Positions 42,433 to 51,627 of a stretch of 64,000 nt of DNA are shown piece after piece. The DNA comes from Lichenicola sp050954785 (GTDB lineage: Bacteria; Pseudomonadota; Alphaproteobacteria; Acetobacterales; Acetobacteraceae). The stretch is taken from assembly GCA_050954785.1 (NCBI GenBank), contig JBPBQO010000156.1, positions 8,833-72,832 on the forward strand. Direction: 5' to 3'. The notes under the pieces are model-generated. The model saw only the letters and a program-made list of their open reading frames with translations, was not told the origin of the DNA and did no database searches. The position numbers were made by a program, and so were the translations under genes. The stretch's first letter is position 1; each line of letters starts with the position of its first letter.

Positions 42433-43704
42433 TCAGGCTGCTCGATACAGCGGGAAGCGGGCGCAGAGTGCCTCGACATCGGTGCGGGCAGCAGTCTCCG
42501 CGACGCCGTTATCGTCCGGATTGGCAACCAGACCATCCAGCACATCGGCGATCAGGGTGGCCACCTGCTGGAACTCGACCTCGCGGAAGCCACGGGTGGT
42601 GGCGGCCGGGGAGCCCAGCCGGATGCCGCTGGTCTGCGCCGGCGGCAGCGGATCATAGGGAATGCCGTTCTTGTTGCAGGTAAGCCCGGCCCGCTCCAGC
42701 GTCGCCTCGGCAGCCTTGCCGGTCAGGCCGGTGCGGCGCAGGTCGAGCAGGACCAAGTGCGTGTCGGTACCGCCGGTGACCAGGTCATGGCCCCGCGCGA
42801 TCAGGCCTTCGCCGAGCGCCTTGGCGTTCGCCACCACCTGCGCCGCGTAATCCCTGAAGTCCGGACGCAGAGCCTCGCCGAACGCGACCGCCTTGGCGGC
42901 GATCACATGCATCAGCGGACCGCCCTGCATGCCGGGGAACACCGCGGAGTTGAACTTCTTGGCCAGCGCCTCGTCGTTGGTGAGGATCATGCCGCCGCGC
43001 GGACCGCGCAGAGTTTTATGCGTGGTCGTGGTGGCGACGTGGGCGTGCGGGAACGGACTCGGATGAACCCCGCCCGCCACCAGTCCGGCAAAATGCGCCA
43101 TGTCCACCATCAGCAGCGCACCGACCTCGTCGGCAATGGCGCGGAAGCGGGCGAAGTCGATCTGCCGCGGGATCGCCGAGCCGCCGGCGATGATCAGCTT
43201 CGGGCGATGCTCGCGCGCCAGCCGACCGACTTCCTCGTAATCGAGCAGGCCGTCCTGGCGGCGGACGCCATATTGGATCGCCTGGAACCACTTGCCGGAC
43301 AAGGTCGGCTTGGCGCCATGCGTCAGGTGGCCGCCGGCGTCCAGCGACATGCCGAGAATGACGTCGCCCGGCTTCACCAGCGCCATCAACACGGCGGCAT
43401 TGGCCTGCGCGCCCGAATGCGGCTGCACGTTGGCGAAGCCGCAGCCGAACAGCCGGGTCGCCCGCTCGATCGCCGCGGTCTCGACCACATCCATCTGTGC
43501 GCAGCCACCGTAGTAGCGGCGGCCGGGATAGCCCTCGGCATACTTGTTGGTCAGCACCGAACCCTGGGCCGCCAGCACCGCCGGCGAGACGATGTTCTCG
43601 CTCGCAATGAGCTCGATGCCCTCGTCCTGCCGCCGCATCTCGGCTGCCAGCGCATTGGCGATCAACGGATCGTCCGAGAGGACACGGTTGAAGAATTCGG
43701 ACAT
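42433..43704 (-). CDS. glyA: Serine hydroxymethyltransferase
   Basis: The 423-residue PLP enzyme interconverts serine and glycine with tetrahydrofolate. Typical stretches are IELIASENIVSPAVLAAQGS, NKYAEGYPGRRYYGGC, MVDMAHFAGLVAGG and the PLP Lys230 in TTTTHKTLRGPRGG. The ATG at 43704 has GAGAGGA about ten bases upstream; a TTG 18 bases earlier is less likely. It is the first enzyme gene after the tandem glycine riboswitch and is followed directly by gcvT, an arrangement that balances glycine use and serine synthesis. Its ribosome site overlaps the stop of a small frame at 43719-43853. Confidence 0.97.
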   Translation of the reverse strand: MSEFFNRVLSDDPLIANALAAEMRRQDEGIELIASENIVSPAVLAAQGSVLTNKYAEGYPGRRYYGGCAQMDVVETAAIERATRLFGCGFANVQPHSGAQANAAVLMALVKPGDVILGMSLDAGGHLTHGAKPTLSGKWFQAIQYGVRRQDGLLDYEEVGRLAREHRPKLIIAGGSAIPRQIDFARFRAIADEVGALLMVDMAHFAGLVAGGVHPSPFPHAHVATTTTHKTLRGPRGGMILTNDEALAKKFNSAVFPGMQGGPLMHVIAAKAVAFGEALRPDFRDYAAQVVANAKALGEGLIARGHDLVTGGTDTHLVLLDLRRTGLTGKAAEATLERAGLTCNKNGIPYDPLPPAQTSGIRLGSPAATTRGFREVEFQQVATLIADVLDGLVANPDDNGVAETAARTDVEALCARFPLYRAA

Positions 43705-43718
43705 CGGTTCGGGTCCTC

Positions 43719-43853
43719 TCAATAATCGGAATTGGATAGCGTCGATCCGCCAACGCCCGAAATCCGGGCAAGGCGGCGATCGATGGACCGGATGCCACCG
43801 GGCAGGGCATGCCAGGCTTCGGTCAGGCAGATATCGGTGTGAGCATAGGTCAT
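43719..43853 (-). CDS. Possible leader ORF between glycine riboswitch and glyA, 44 residues
   Basis: A 44-codon frame starts at an ATG 36 bases after the riboswitch and ends 14 bases before glyA. The product begins MTYAHTDICLTEAWHALPGG and is basic in the middle (RSIDRRLARISG). I do not recognise it. GGGGGC lies four bases before the ATG, close but usable. The stop overlaps the glyA ribosome site, which would couple translation of the two if it is made. It has neither glycine nor serine runs that would suggest attenuation. Translation is unproven. Confidence 0.35.
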   Translation of the reverse strand: MTYAHTDICLTEAWHALPGGIRSIDRRLARISGVGGSTLSNSDY

Positions 43854-43887
43854 GGCGCCCCCATGAGCCGGAAATTCCGACCCGTTG

Positions 43888-44052
43888 CGCCCCTTCTGTC
43901 TCTTATGCCTGAGATCGTTATCCCGTCGGCGGGCGCCATCCTCGCAGATGCGGGGCGCCTCTTTCCAGAAGTTCGAGCTGAGCGGTCCATTTGCCTGAGA
44001 GTTTCCGGGGCGGTTGCTCCTTCGGCGCCGGCTCTCACCGGTCTCTCCCACA
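43888..44052 (-). promoter_or_regulatory. Tandem glycine riboswitch
   Basis: Two glycine aptamers follow each other on the minus strand. The first (about 43985-44050) starts GGGAGAGACC and holds GCCGAAGGAGCAACCGCCCC and AACTCTCAGGCAAATGGACC. The second (about 43889-43975) starts CTGGAAAGAGGCGCC and holds ATCTCAGGCATAAGAGACAG and AAGGGGC. The conserved GGAGAG, CTCTCAGGC and GGACC/GACAG blocks and the short linker are as in the known class, which senses glycine and usually turns on gcv genes. It lies about 185 bases before glyA. Confidence 0.93.
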
Positions 44053-44184
44053 TCAGCAGTTTCTAAATCGCAGTGGTCGCCCGGAGTGTCAACGGCGAAG
44101 ACGCCGGATCGATAGATTGGGATACCGCAACCTGTTGAAAAGGCTTGCACTGGATCGGAGCTGTCGAATCCTCTACGTCGCAGC

Positions 44185-45120
44185 ATGGTCTCGCTGCGAA
44201 AAACCGGCCGCTTCGGTTCCCTGTCCCGCCTTGCCGACGGGTTGCAGGGTCTGGCCCTGCGCGGTGCGATCGGGACGTTGCGACGCCTCGGGCCGGTACG
44301 GGCATCCAATGTCGGCGGTCGTCTTGCCCGCATCGTCGGACCGCATCTGTCGGTCTCGATGGTCGCCGACCGGAACCTGGTCCAGGCCTTTCCCGAACTC
44401 GACGCGACAGGTCGCAAACGCATCATCCGCGGCGTATGGGACAATCTGGGCCGCACCGTGGCCGAGTTGCCGCATCTCGCCTCGTTCGGCCGCACCGCGA
44501 GCGGTCCCGGCTGGGAGATCGCCGGCGAACGGCATGTCGAAGCTCTGAGGCTGAACGGCACCCAGGCGCTGTTCTTTTCCGGCCATTTCGGAAACTGGGA
44601 AATGGTGCTTCCGATCGCCGGCGCCCTCGGCCTGACCGTGTCCGGCTTCTACCGCGCCGCCTCGAACAGGACAGTCGACGCGATCATCCAGTCGATGCGC
44701 CAGCGGGCGCTGGTTCCGGGCGTTTCGATGTTTGCCAAGGGCGCTGCCGGTGCCCGCGCCGCCCTGTCGCATCTGCAGCATGGCGGCTCGCTCGGCCTGC
44801 TGGTCGACCAGAAGATGAACGACGGCATCGCGGTGCCGTTCTTCGGACGCGACGCGATGACCGCCCCTGCCCTCGCGCAGTTTGCGTTACGGTTCGGCGC
44901 GCCGATCATTCCGGTGCATGTGGTCCGGATCGGCCCGGCGCGATTCAGGATGATCTGCGACGAACCGATGTCGGTGACGCTGTCCGGCGACCGCGCTGCC
45001 GATACGCGTGCGATCGCCCGGGCGATGAATGAACGGCTGGAGGACTGGATCAGGGCGGACCCGGCATCGTGGCTGTGGCTGCATCGCCGCTGGCCGAAGA
45101 GCGGGTCCGCTTCGGCCTGA
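44185..45120 (+). CDS. Lipid A biosynthesis (lauroyl) acyltransferase, LpxL/HtrB-like
   Basis: The 311-residue protein is a late acyltransferase adding a secondary acyl chain to lipid A. The HX4E catalytic motif is His134-Glu139 in FSGHFGNWEM, and GSLGLLVDQKMNDGIAVPFF is the conserved substrate region. A hydrophobic N-terminal segment would place it at the inner membrane. No clear ribosome site precedes the ATG at 44185. Its last 71 bases overlap the 3' end of the convergent MFS gene, an unusual but possible arrangement. Confidence 0.88.
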   Translation: MVSLRKTGRFGSLSRLADGLQGLALRGAIGTLRRLGPVRASNVGGRLARIVGPHLSVSMVADRNLVQAFPELDATGRKRIIRGVWDNLGRTVAELPHLASFGRTASGPGWEIAGERHVEALRLNGTQALFFSGHFGNWEMVLPIAGALGLTVSGFYRAASNRTVDAIIQSMRQRALVPGVSMFAKGAAGARAALSHLQHGGSLGLLVDQKMNDGIAVPFFGRDAMTAPALAQFALRFGAPIIPVHVVRIGPARFRMICDEPMSVTLSGDRAADTRAIARAMNERLEDWIRADPASWLWLHRRWPKSGSASA

Positions 45121-46303
45121 TTTCCGTCGCCAGTACCGCCAGCGCCGCCAGCCCGAGCCCTGCTCCGATCAGGGTGGTAAGGTGCCAGCCGCCATAGACG
45201 TAGCTGGCGGTGGCGAGCATCGAACCGGCCGCGCCGCACAGGAACACCAGCGTCATGTAGATGGCGTTCAGCCGGCCGCGCAGCTCCGGCGCCAGGCTGT
45301 AGACCGCGCGCTGGCCGACGATCTGGTTCCACTGGACGCCGGCATCCAGCGTGATGGCGGCCACTACCAGCCCGAGCAGCGAACCCGACGCCGCCGCCCA
45401 GCCGGCACCGAGAAAACTCAGCATCAGCACGGCGATCGCCAGGGCGGTGGAGGTCCGGGTCCAGCCATGGTCGGCAACCCGGCCAGCGAGAGGTGCCGCG
45501 AGCGCACCACCCGCACCGGCCAGCGCGAACAGGGCGATGCCGCGCTGGCCGAGGCCGAAATGGTTGCCGAGCAGCAGCGGCACCGCAGTCCAGAACATGC
45601 TGAAGCCGGCGAACATCACGCCCTGGTAAGCGGCACGGCGACGCAGCACCGGTTCGTGCTTCAGCAGCCGCCCCATCGACAACAGGATCTGGCCGTAATG
45701 CAGGCCCGGGCTTGGCTGCCGTCTCGGCAGCGACCGGCCGAGCACGACCGCCAGCGACACCATCATGACGGCAGCCAGCAGGAAGATTGCGCGCCAGCCG
45801 AAGCGGTCGGCGACGATGCTGGCGATCGGGCGGGCCAGCATGATTCCGGCGATCAACCCGCCCATAATGTTGCCGATGACCCGGCCACGGATCCGAGCCG
45901 GCGTGAGATGGGCCGCGAACGGTACCAAAATCTGGGTACTGACAGAGCAGAGCCCGACCAGGAAGCCGGCCATCAGGAAGGTCGTCACGGAATCCGACAG
46001 CATGATCCCGATCAGGCCGACGGCCGCGCCGAGCAGGGTGATCTGGATCAACCGGCGATTCTCGACAAGATCGGCTAATGGCACCAGTAGCAGCAGCCCG
46101 GCGGCATAGCCGAGCTGCATCAGCGTCACGATCAGTCCGGCCAGTCCGGCGCCCAGATGCAGTGACTTGCTGATCGGCTCGATCAGCGGCTGCGCATAGT
46201 AAATGTTGCCGACCACCGCCCCACAGGCGAGGGCAAAAATAGCCGTCAGTCCGCGACCGATGCCGGCTGTCGCCTCGGGTGTGTCTTGCGTGGTGTGGGA
46301 CAT
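45050..46303 (-). CDS. MFS transporter (YnfM-like)
   Basis: The 417-residue protein has twelve predicted helices; the first begins LTAIFALACGAVVGNIYYAQ and is followed by EPISKSLHLGAGLAGLIVTL, the pattern of YnfM/sugar-efflux-like permeases. LLVPLADLVENRRLIQITLL replaces the classical loop-2/3 motif. The substrate is unknown. AAGG lies about seven bases before the ATG at 46303. The C-terminal tail (after about residue 390) is Pro/Ala/Thr-rich and overlaps the convergent LpxL gene by 71 bases. Confidence 0.85.
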   Translation of the reverse strand: MSHTTQDTPEATAGIGRGLTAIFALACGAVVGNIYYAQPLIEPISKSLHLGAGLAGLIVTLMQLGYAAGLLLLVPLADLVENRRLIQITLLGAAVGLIGIMLSDSVTTFLMAGFLVGLCSVSTQILVPFAAHLTPARIRGRVIGNIMGGLIAGIMLARPIASIVADRFGWRAIFLLAAVMMVSLAVVLGRSLPRRQPSPGLHYGQILLSMGRLLKHEPVLRRRAAYQGVMFAGFSMFWTAVPLLLGNHFGLGQRGIALFALAGAGGALAAPLAGRVADHGWTRTSTALAIAVLMLSFLGAGWAAASGSLLGLVVAAITLDAGVQWNQIVGQRAVYSLAPELRGRLNAIYMTLVFLCGAAGSMLATASYVYGGWHLTTLIGAGLGLAALAVLATEIRPKRTRSSASGDAATATMPGPP

Positions 46304-46541
46304 GACAACCTTGTCGGCTGGATGCCCGTATACGCACAAGCTGTTATGACAGGCAGGAGACCTGCTTATTCGATGGTGCCGGCCGGTTTCGACGTGTGGA
46401 TCAGGCGTGCGTCGCTGAACCAGTCAAACGATCCGCCGCCATCGCAGCACGCCCGAACATGGTCCGACCGGTCCTGCACAGTGTGCTGTTCGGACAGTCT
46501 TTGGTGCCGGCCCGATCTTTCGATGAACTGTTTGCGAGCGG

Positions 46542-47765
46542 TTAATTCGGTGCAGCGTGCATGTAGTCGCGGGTCAATGGAACCGCGGCGTGCTGGTGGC
46601 AAAGCTGGATCTGGAAGTTCAGCTCGTTTTCCCGGCGGAAGGCGAGCTCCGATCCGACAAGATAGAACTCGAACATGCGGCAGAACCGCTCGTCGTAGAG
46701 CGCCTCGATCCGGTCCCGGTTGAGCGCGAAACGCTGCCGCCAATGGGCGATGGTGCGGGCATAATGCAGCCGCAGCATTTCGATATCCGTGACGATCAGC
46801 CCGGAGCGCTCGATCCCCGGCATGATCTCGCTGAGGGATGGCGAATAGCCACCGGGGAAGATGTATTTCGACAGCCAGGCATTGGTCTCGGCCGGCGGTC
46901 CGCTCTGGCCGATGGTGTGCAACAGGGCGACGCCGTCATGCCTGAGGCAGCGTGCGACGGTATCGAAGAACGTGCCGTAATGGTTGATGCCGACATGCTC
47001 GAACATGCCGACCGACACGATGCGGTCGTACACGGCGGTGACGCTGCGGTAATCGCGAAGCTGGAACTGCACCCGGTCGGCCAGCCCCTCGGCGGCGGCA
47101 CGCGCCTGCGCGGCCATGAGCTGTTCCTGCGACAGCGTGATCCCGGTCACGCGCGCACCATGGTCGCGTGCCAGGGTGAGTGCCAGTCCGCCCCAGCCGC
47201 ACCCGATATCGAGCACCTCGAGGTCCGGCCGATCGAGCAGCAGCTTGGTTGCGATGTGGCGCTTCTTGGCGGCCTGGGCCTCTTCGAGCGTCTCGTCGCC
47301 GGTTTCGAAATAGGCGCAGGAATATTGCAGATCGGTATCGAGCAGCAGAGTGTAAAGCCGCGCGTCCAGGTCGTAATGGTGGGCGACGTTGCGTTGAGCC
47401 TGCCATGCCGGGTTGAACTGCCGCAGCCGGCGTCCGGCATAGCGGACATGCCGCCGCGCGCGCAGTGCCGGATGGTTTCCACCCTGCGCGACATTCAGCA
47501 TGAGCAGGTCGAGCAACTCGTAGAGGGTGCAGCCGACCGGTTCGAGGCTGCCGTCCATGTAGGCTTCGCCGATCGCAAGCCCGGGATTCAGAAGCAGGCC
47601 ACGCACGGCATGACTGTCACGCAGGGCCAGCCCAGCCTTCGGCATGCCGCCGGGTCCATAACGTCGCGTGATACCCCCGGGCCAGGTAACGTCGAGCGTG
47701 CCTTCGCGGATCAGGCGTTTGAACACCAGGTCGAGCATGCGACGAAGGTCGATGACCGGGCGCAT
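46542..47765 (-). CDS. cfa: Cyclopropane-fatty-acyl-phospholipid synthase
   Basis: The 407-residue enzyme adds a methylene group from S-adenosylmethionine to double bonds of membrane phospholipids, which helps cells against acid. The SAM-binding LEVLDIGCGWGGLALTLARD is clear, followed by VTGITLSQEQ and DRIVSVGMFEHVGINHYGTF, the last containing the bicarbonate-site region. N-terminal residues 1-100 form the lipid-binding part usual in the family. GAGG lies about nine bases before the ATG. The gene stands alone, with a hairpin 160 bases upstream that belongs to the SDR transcript end. Confidence 0.93.
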   Translation of the reverse strand: MRPVIDLRRMLDLVFKRLIREGTLDVTWPGGITRRYGPGGMPKAGLALRDSHAVRGLLLNPGLAIGEAYMDGSLEPVGCTLYELLDLLMLNVAQGGNHPALRARRHVRYAGRRLRQFNPAWQAQRNVAHHYDLDARLYTLLLDTDLQYSCAYFETGDETLEEAQAAKKRHIATKLLLDRPDLEVLDIGCGWGGLALTLARDHGARVTGITLSQEQLMAAQARAAAEGLADRVQFQLRDYRSVTAVYDRIVSVGMFEHVGINHYGTFFDTVARCLRHDGVALLHTIGQSGPPAETNAWLSKYIFPGGYSPSLSEIMPGIERSGLIVTDIEMLRLHYARTIAHWRQRFALNRDRIEALYDERFCRMFEFYLVGSELAFRRENELNFQIQLCHQHAAVPLTRDYMHAAPN

Positions 47766-47928
47766 GTTCTACGCCTCAGGCCGACGCAGGCATATGCCGA
47801 TATCGGTGGGCCTCGGTATCGGGCGGGCATCCGTCACGTGTGATTTCCGATGCAAAACAGGCCGAGGCTGGTCCGGCCGATCGACCAAGCCATGCCTCGG
47901 CCGTTTCCGCAAAACACGAAATCCTCAG

Positions 47929-47955
47929 GTCGGTGGAACCGGAGGTTCCACCGAC
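47929..47955 (-). terminator. Perfect 12-bp hairpin after the SDR gene
   Basis: GTCGGTGGAACC (47929-47940) and GGTTCCACCGAC (47944-47955) are exact inverted repeats around GGA. On the minus strand the hairpin starts 30 bases after the SDR stop, where a terminator is expected. No U-run follows on either strand, so it may be a factor-dependent terminator or a stabilising 3' hairpin. Confidence 0.55.
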
Positions 47956-47984
47956 AAGGTGCTATGGGAAGATCGTTATCCTGC

Positions 47985-48833
47985 TTACGCTGTCGGAAAG
48001 TCCGCGCCGAGTGTCACGTCTTTCCATGTGTCGAATTCGGTACGCAACGAATCCAGTTTCGCATAGGCAAGATCAAGCGCCGGCTTGCCGAGCAGCAGAT
48101 GCAGGGGCGGATTTTCGGAGCAGACCGCGGTAATTACGGCTTCGGAACCCCGGACCGGATCGCCTACCTGTGTGCCGCTCCGCTCGCGGGTCTGTTCGCG
48201 ACGCTTGCCGGCCGTGGCTGCATAGTCATCGATCACCGTTTTCGATTCGATGATCGAACGGCCGGCCCAGTCGGTCCGGAACGGGCCGGGCTCGACGACC
48301 GTGACCTTGATGCCGAGTGGCGCACCTTCGATCGCCAGAGATTCCGACAAACCTTCGACGGCGTATTTGGTGGCATGGTAGTAGCCGGTCGCGGCAAAGC
48401 TCACCAAACCGCCGATCGAGGAAAAATTGACGATGTGGCCGCTGCGCTGTTCGCGCATGTGCGGCAGCACCGCCTTGGTCAGCTCGATCAGCCCGAACAC
48501 GTTGGTCTCGAACTGGGCACGGATGCCCTCGTCCTCGCCTTCCTCGATCGCCGCCAGGTAGCCGTAGCCGGCATTGTTCACCAGCACGTCGATCCGGCCA
48601 AACGTCGCCTTGGCCGTGGCGACCGCCTCGGCCACGCTCTGCTTGTCGGTCACGTCGAGCTTCAGCGACAGGGCGCGATCGGCATGATCTGCCACCAGGT
48701 CGTGGAGCTGTTCCGGCTTGCGTGCGGTGGCGACGACACGCCAGCCCCGCTCCAGGATCAGGCGGGCGATCTCCCGTCCGAAGCCGGTCGAGCAGCCGGT
48801 GATGAACCATACAGGTGTTTCGAGAGTGGTCAT
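47985..48833 (-). CDS. Short-chain dehydrogenase/reductase
   Basis: The 282-residue protein is a classical SDR. The cofactor motif is TGCSTGFG near residue 12, followed by the Arg in ATARKP that favours NADPH. The active site is NNAGYGYLA, Ser in VNFSSIGGLV, and Tyr-Lys in YYHATKYAVEG. The substrate is unknown; close relatives include many oxidoreductases of uncertain role. AGGACG lies about five bases before the ATG. A perfect hairpin follows its stop. Confidence 0.92.
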   Translation of the reverse strand: MTTLETPVWFITGCSTGFGREIARLILERGWRVVATARKPEQLHDLVADHADRALSLKLDVTDKQSVAEAVATAKATFGRIDVLVNNAGYGYLAAIEEGEDEGIRAQFETNVFGLIELTKAVLPHMREQRSGHIVNFSSIGGLVSFAATGYYHATKYAVEGLSESLAIEGAPLGIKVTVVEPGPFRTDWAGRSIIESKTVIDDYAATAGKRREQTRERSGTQVGDPVRGSEAVITAVCSENPPLHLLLGKPALDLAYAKLDSLRTEFDTWKDVTLGADFPTA

Positions 48834-49040
48834 GATCGTCCTGAAACCGTGGGGTAGGCTTCAGTCACACATGGCCTGCATGCCACGCGGCGCAAGCACG
48901 GGCGATCGATAACCACATGAACACGCCCATGTGAGCGATGTCGGCCGGCAACCGACCGTCCGGAACCCACTCGTCATGACGGGCTGGCTCCGGTCGTGAA
49001 AACCGGCAAGGATCGATCCGGGGCCGGCAGAGGAGAATCA

Positions 49041-49472
49041 GTGGCCATTCAGCCCTGCGACGAGATTTCCGACCGTGATTCCGGCTTTACGCTGATCGAG
49101 ATGATCGTGGTGCTGGTGGTCCTGGCGCTGGTCGGCAGCATCGTGCTGGCGCGCGGTCCGATGCATTCCGCGACGCTGGATCTGCGTGCCACCGCTCGCA
49201 CCATGGCATCCGAGATGCGCCGGATCCGGGCCGGCGCGATCGCCACGGACCACGATTCGGTGTTCACGGTGGATCCTGCCCAGCGGGATTACGGCATACG
49301 CAAGGGCACCCGGCATGGTCTCCCGGCGGCGATCGCCATCGTCGGCATACCCGCACCGATCGTGTTCCGTGCCGATGGCAGCAGTTCGGGGGGTGTCGTC
49401 ACGCTCGGCGAAACCGACCGTCGTCTCGCCGTGCACGTGGACTGGCTGACCGGGCGGGTCGACGTCCGGTAG
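49041..49472 (+). CDS. gspH: Type II secretion minor pseudopilin GspH
   Basis: The 143-residue protein has a prepilin leader ending in Gly15, the cleavage motif GFTLIEMIVVL with Glu at +5, and a hydrophobic helix, followed by a beta-rich domain. It should be processed by a prepilin peptidase and sit near the tip of the secretion pseudopilus. The GTG at 49041 with AGGAGA six bases upstream gives the usual short leader. It is cut off from the other gsp genes of this window by the galactofuranose pair and an M16 peptidase gene, and is convergent with glfT2. Confidence 0.85.
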   Translation: MAIQPCDEISDRDSGFTLIEMIVVLVVLALVGSIVLARGPMHSATLDLRATARTMASEMRRIRAGAIATDHDSVFTVDPAQRDYGIRKGTRHGLPAAIAIVGIPAPIVFRADGSSSGGVVTLGETDRRLAVHVDWLTGRVDVR

Positions 49473-49475
49473 GGC

Positions 49476-51473
49476 TCAGGAAGCGGGAGCCTTGGTTGCC
49501 GGGACAGGTCGAACCGGCGAGCCACCGCCCCCGCACCCGAGATAGTGCTCCCAGAAGGTCGCCGAGGTCAGCTCCGGCGCCGCGGCCTTCCAGGATGCCG
49601 CCACCCGGTCGCCGTGCCGGAACAGTCGCAGCAACACCGGCAAGGTCTGTCGAGACAGGCTCCAGAACCGACCCCGGTCGCGCTGGTAGGCGGACATTTC
49701 CGGCTCCCACCAGTTATCCAGCACGATGTGCTCGGCGTGACGCAGCCCGATCCATGAAAAATCATCGGTCGAAACCAGCTTGGGCTTCGACTGTGCCGTA
49801 GGCGCCAGCGCGTTGCGGAGCAGGACCACGATGAACCAGAACAGGAACGCACCGCGAGCCTTTGGAATACGCGCCACTGCGGCACGATCCATGACCTCCT
49901 TCCGGCCGACCGCCCTGGGACCGTAGAGGTGCCTGAGTGCGGTGATCCCGGCATGCAGCGGGCGTGGATCCTGTTTCAGGATCGATGGACCGGCCATGAA
50001 GTCGCCGATGCCGCGCATGATGAGGGCAGCACCGTAATAGCGGAACGTGAGCATGTGCAGCAGCCAGCTGCGTCCCGCACGGCGCAAGGCAGCGGCCCGG
50101 CCGAACCGGTCATGCAAGGCCGCCAGCACCAGCAGGTTGCGGGTTTCGTAATAGAGCTGCCAGTTGCCGAGCTTCAGGTAGAACGGCTCGTGCCAGACGG
50201 CGGCACCCGGCAGGACGGTTGTGAATATCCCCTGGCGGTAGAGGCGCATGCCGTATTCGGCGTCGTCGCCGCGGATGAAGCATGGCATCGGCAGGCCGAC
50301 GCGCCGGACAATGTCGAGCGACACGGCAAAACACCACCAGCCGTTGAAATGCACCGACTGCGGCTGTGCGAGCATATTTAGCGCATCGGCCGATTTCAGG
50401 TCGGTATCGTGCTGTATCGCACGCGGGAACCAGTTGAAGGTATCGATCACGGCGCCGCCTTCGTACAGGCGGGTGGGCTGAACGCTGTCGAGCATCTGGC
50501 CACCGACCGCGACGTTCTCACGCGCCAGCGATAAAAACGCGATCAGCCGAAGCACGGTATCCGGCTCGAGGCGGATATCGTCGTCGAGGAAGGCGCAATG
50601 GGTGAGGCCGGGATCGTCCAGCGTGGCCAGCAGGCCGCGGGTGAAGCCGCCGGCACCGCCGAAGTTGCCCTGCTCGATAATGGTCAGCCGAGAACCCAGT
50701 CGTTCGGCCAGGGGTGCGATCAGTTCGTGTGTGGCGAGACCGGGCCGACCCTGGTTGACGATGAAGACCCGGTCCAGACGGGCCATAACCACCGGGTCCG
50801 CAACCATCACCCCGAGCACCGCGGCCATGAAGCTTTCGCGGTTGAACGTGCAGAAGACGATCCCGAGTGCAACCGGAGCGGGTGGGATTTCGCCAAACCA
50901 CGCTGCTTCGATGAACTCTGCACCCGAACCGGCGGCAGTCGCGGTGACTTCGAAATAAACAAGTCCATATTCACGGAAATTGCTGCTCTGGTCGGGAATG
51001 TCGAACCTGACCGTCTGTTTCCCGGCATTGTCGGCGATCCGTGTTTCACCGAGCAGCATATGTACGCCCATGGCCCTGCGCAGCAACCGGACGACACAGG
51101 ACCCTTGCACGGTAACCGAAAGCCCCAGACTTCGCAGCGTGGTGTTCAGTCGCCAGTGCGATTCGAAGAACGAGCCGAAGTAGGTATCGAACAGAAGCGT
51201 CGTACCTGATAATAAAGCTATCGTTCCGTCCGGTTGCAGATGTGCTCCGAACGATCCGGCACCTTCCGGTTCCAGACGCGCCGTACGCCAGTAAAGCGGC
51301 CGTAGCTCGGGGGCCCGGTTGGTCAGTACTCGTTGCAAGGTCTGCTCGCCACGGGCAGACTGATCAGGTCGAGCTGGATCAACCAGTGACACGAGTTGGT
51401 CCATTAGAACTCCGTCTGGGCCATCAACAACCAGGACATCGACAGTATTAACTCGTTTTGCAATTGAATACAT
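49476..51473 (-). CDS. Galactofuranosyltransferase (GlfT2-like)
   Basis: The 665-residue protein resembles GlfT2: an N-terminal beta-sandwich domain (about residues 1-180), a GT-A domain with VFCTFNRESF, IIEQGNFGGAGGFTRGLLAT, the metal-binding AFLDDDIRLEPDTVLRLIAF and the catalytic DDAEYGMRLY with WHEP, then a helical C-terminal part. It would transfer galactofuranose from UDP-Galf to a surface glycan. The divergent glf gene 154 bases away supplies the donor, a strong contextual match. The first ATG is at 51473; a TTG at 51488 would add five residues. The intergenic space is AT-rich compared with its surroundings. Confidence 0.87.
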   Translation of the reverse strand: MYSIAKRVNTVDVLVVDGPDGVLMDQLVSLVDPARPDQSARGEQTLQRVLTNRAPELRPLYWRTARLEPEGAGSFGAHLQPDGTIALLSGTTLLFDTYFGSFFESHWRLNTTLRSLGLSVTVQGSCVVRLLRRAMGVHMLLGETRIADNAGKQTVRFDIPDQSSNFREYGLVYFEVTATAAGSGAEFIEAAWFGEIPPAPVALGIVFCTFNRESFMAAVLGVMVADPVVMARLDRVFIVNQGRPGLATHELIAPLAERLGSRLTIIEQGNFGGAGGFTRGLLATLDDPGLTHCAFLDDDIRLEPDTVLRLIAFLSLARENVAVGGQMLDSVQPTRLYEGGAVIDTFNWFPRAIQHDTDLKSADALNMLAQPQSVHFNGWWCFAVSLDIVRRVGLPMPCFIRGDDAEYGMRLYRQGIFTTVLPGAAVWHEPFYLKLGNWQLYYETRNLLVLAALHDRFGRAAALRRAGRSWLLHMLTFRYYGAALIMRGIGDFMAGPSILKQDPRPLHAGITALRHLYGPRAVGRKEVMDRAAVARIPKARGAFLFWFIVVLLRNALAPTAQSKPKLVSTDDFSWIGLRHAEHIVLDNWWEPEMSAYQRDRGRFWSLSRQTLPVLLRLFRHGDRVAASWKAAAPELTSATFWEHYLGCGGGGSPVRPVPATKAPAS

Positions 51474-51627
51474 TAAAGCCAAGATCAATTTTCAGTCAGC
51501 CGCGCAGCTTTATGGTCAAACCTGCGTTAAGTTTATACTCGAACACGAAGTGCGCCGAGTACATGAACCTAAGGTGACCTTTTCGAAAGCACATGCTAAG
51601 TAACACTGTAAATCAGAAAGGGCGGTA

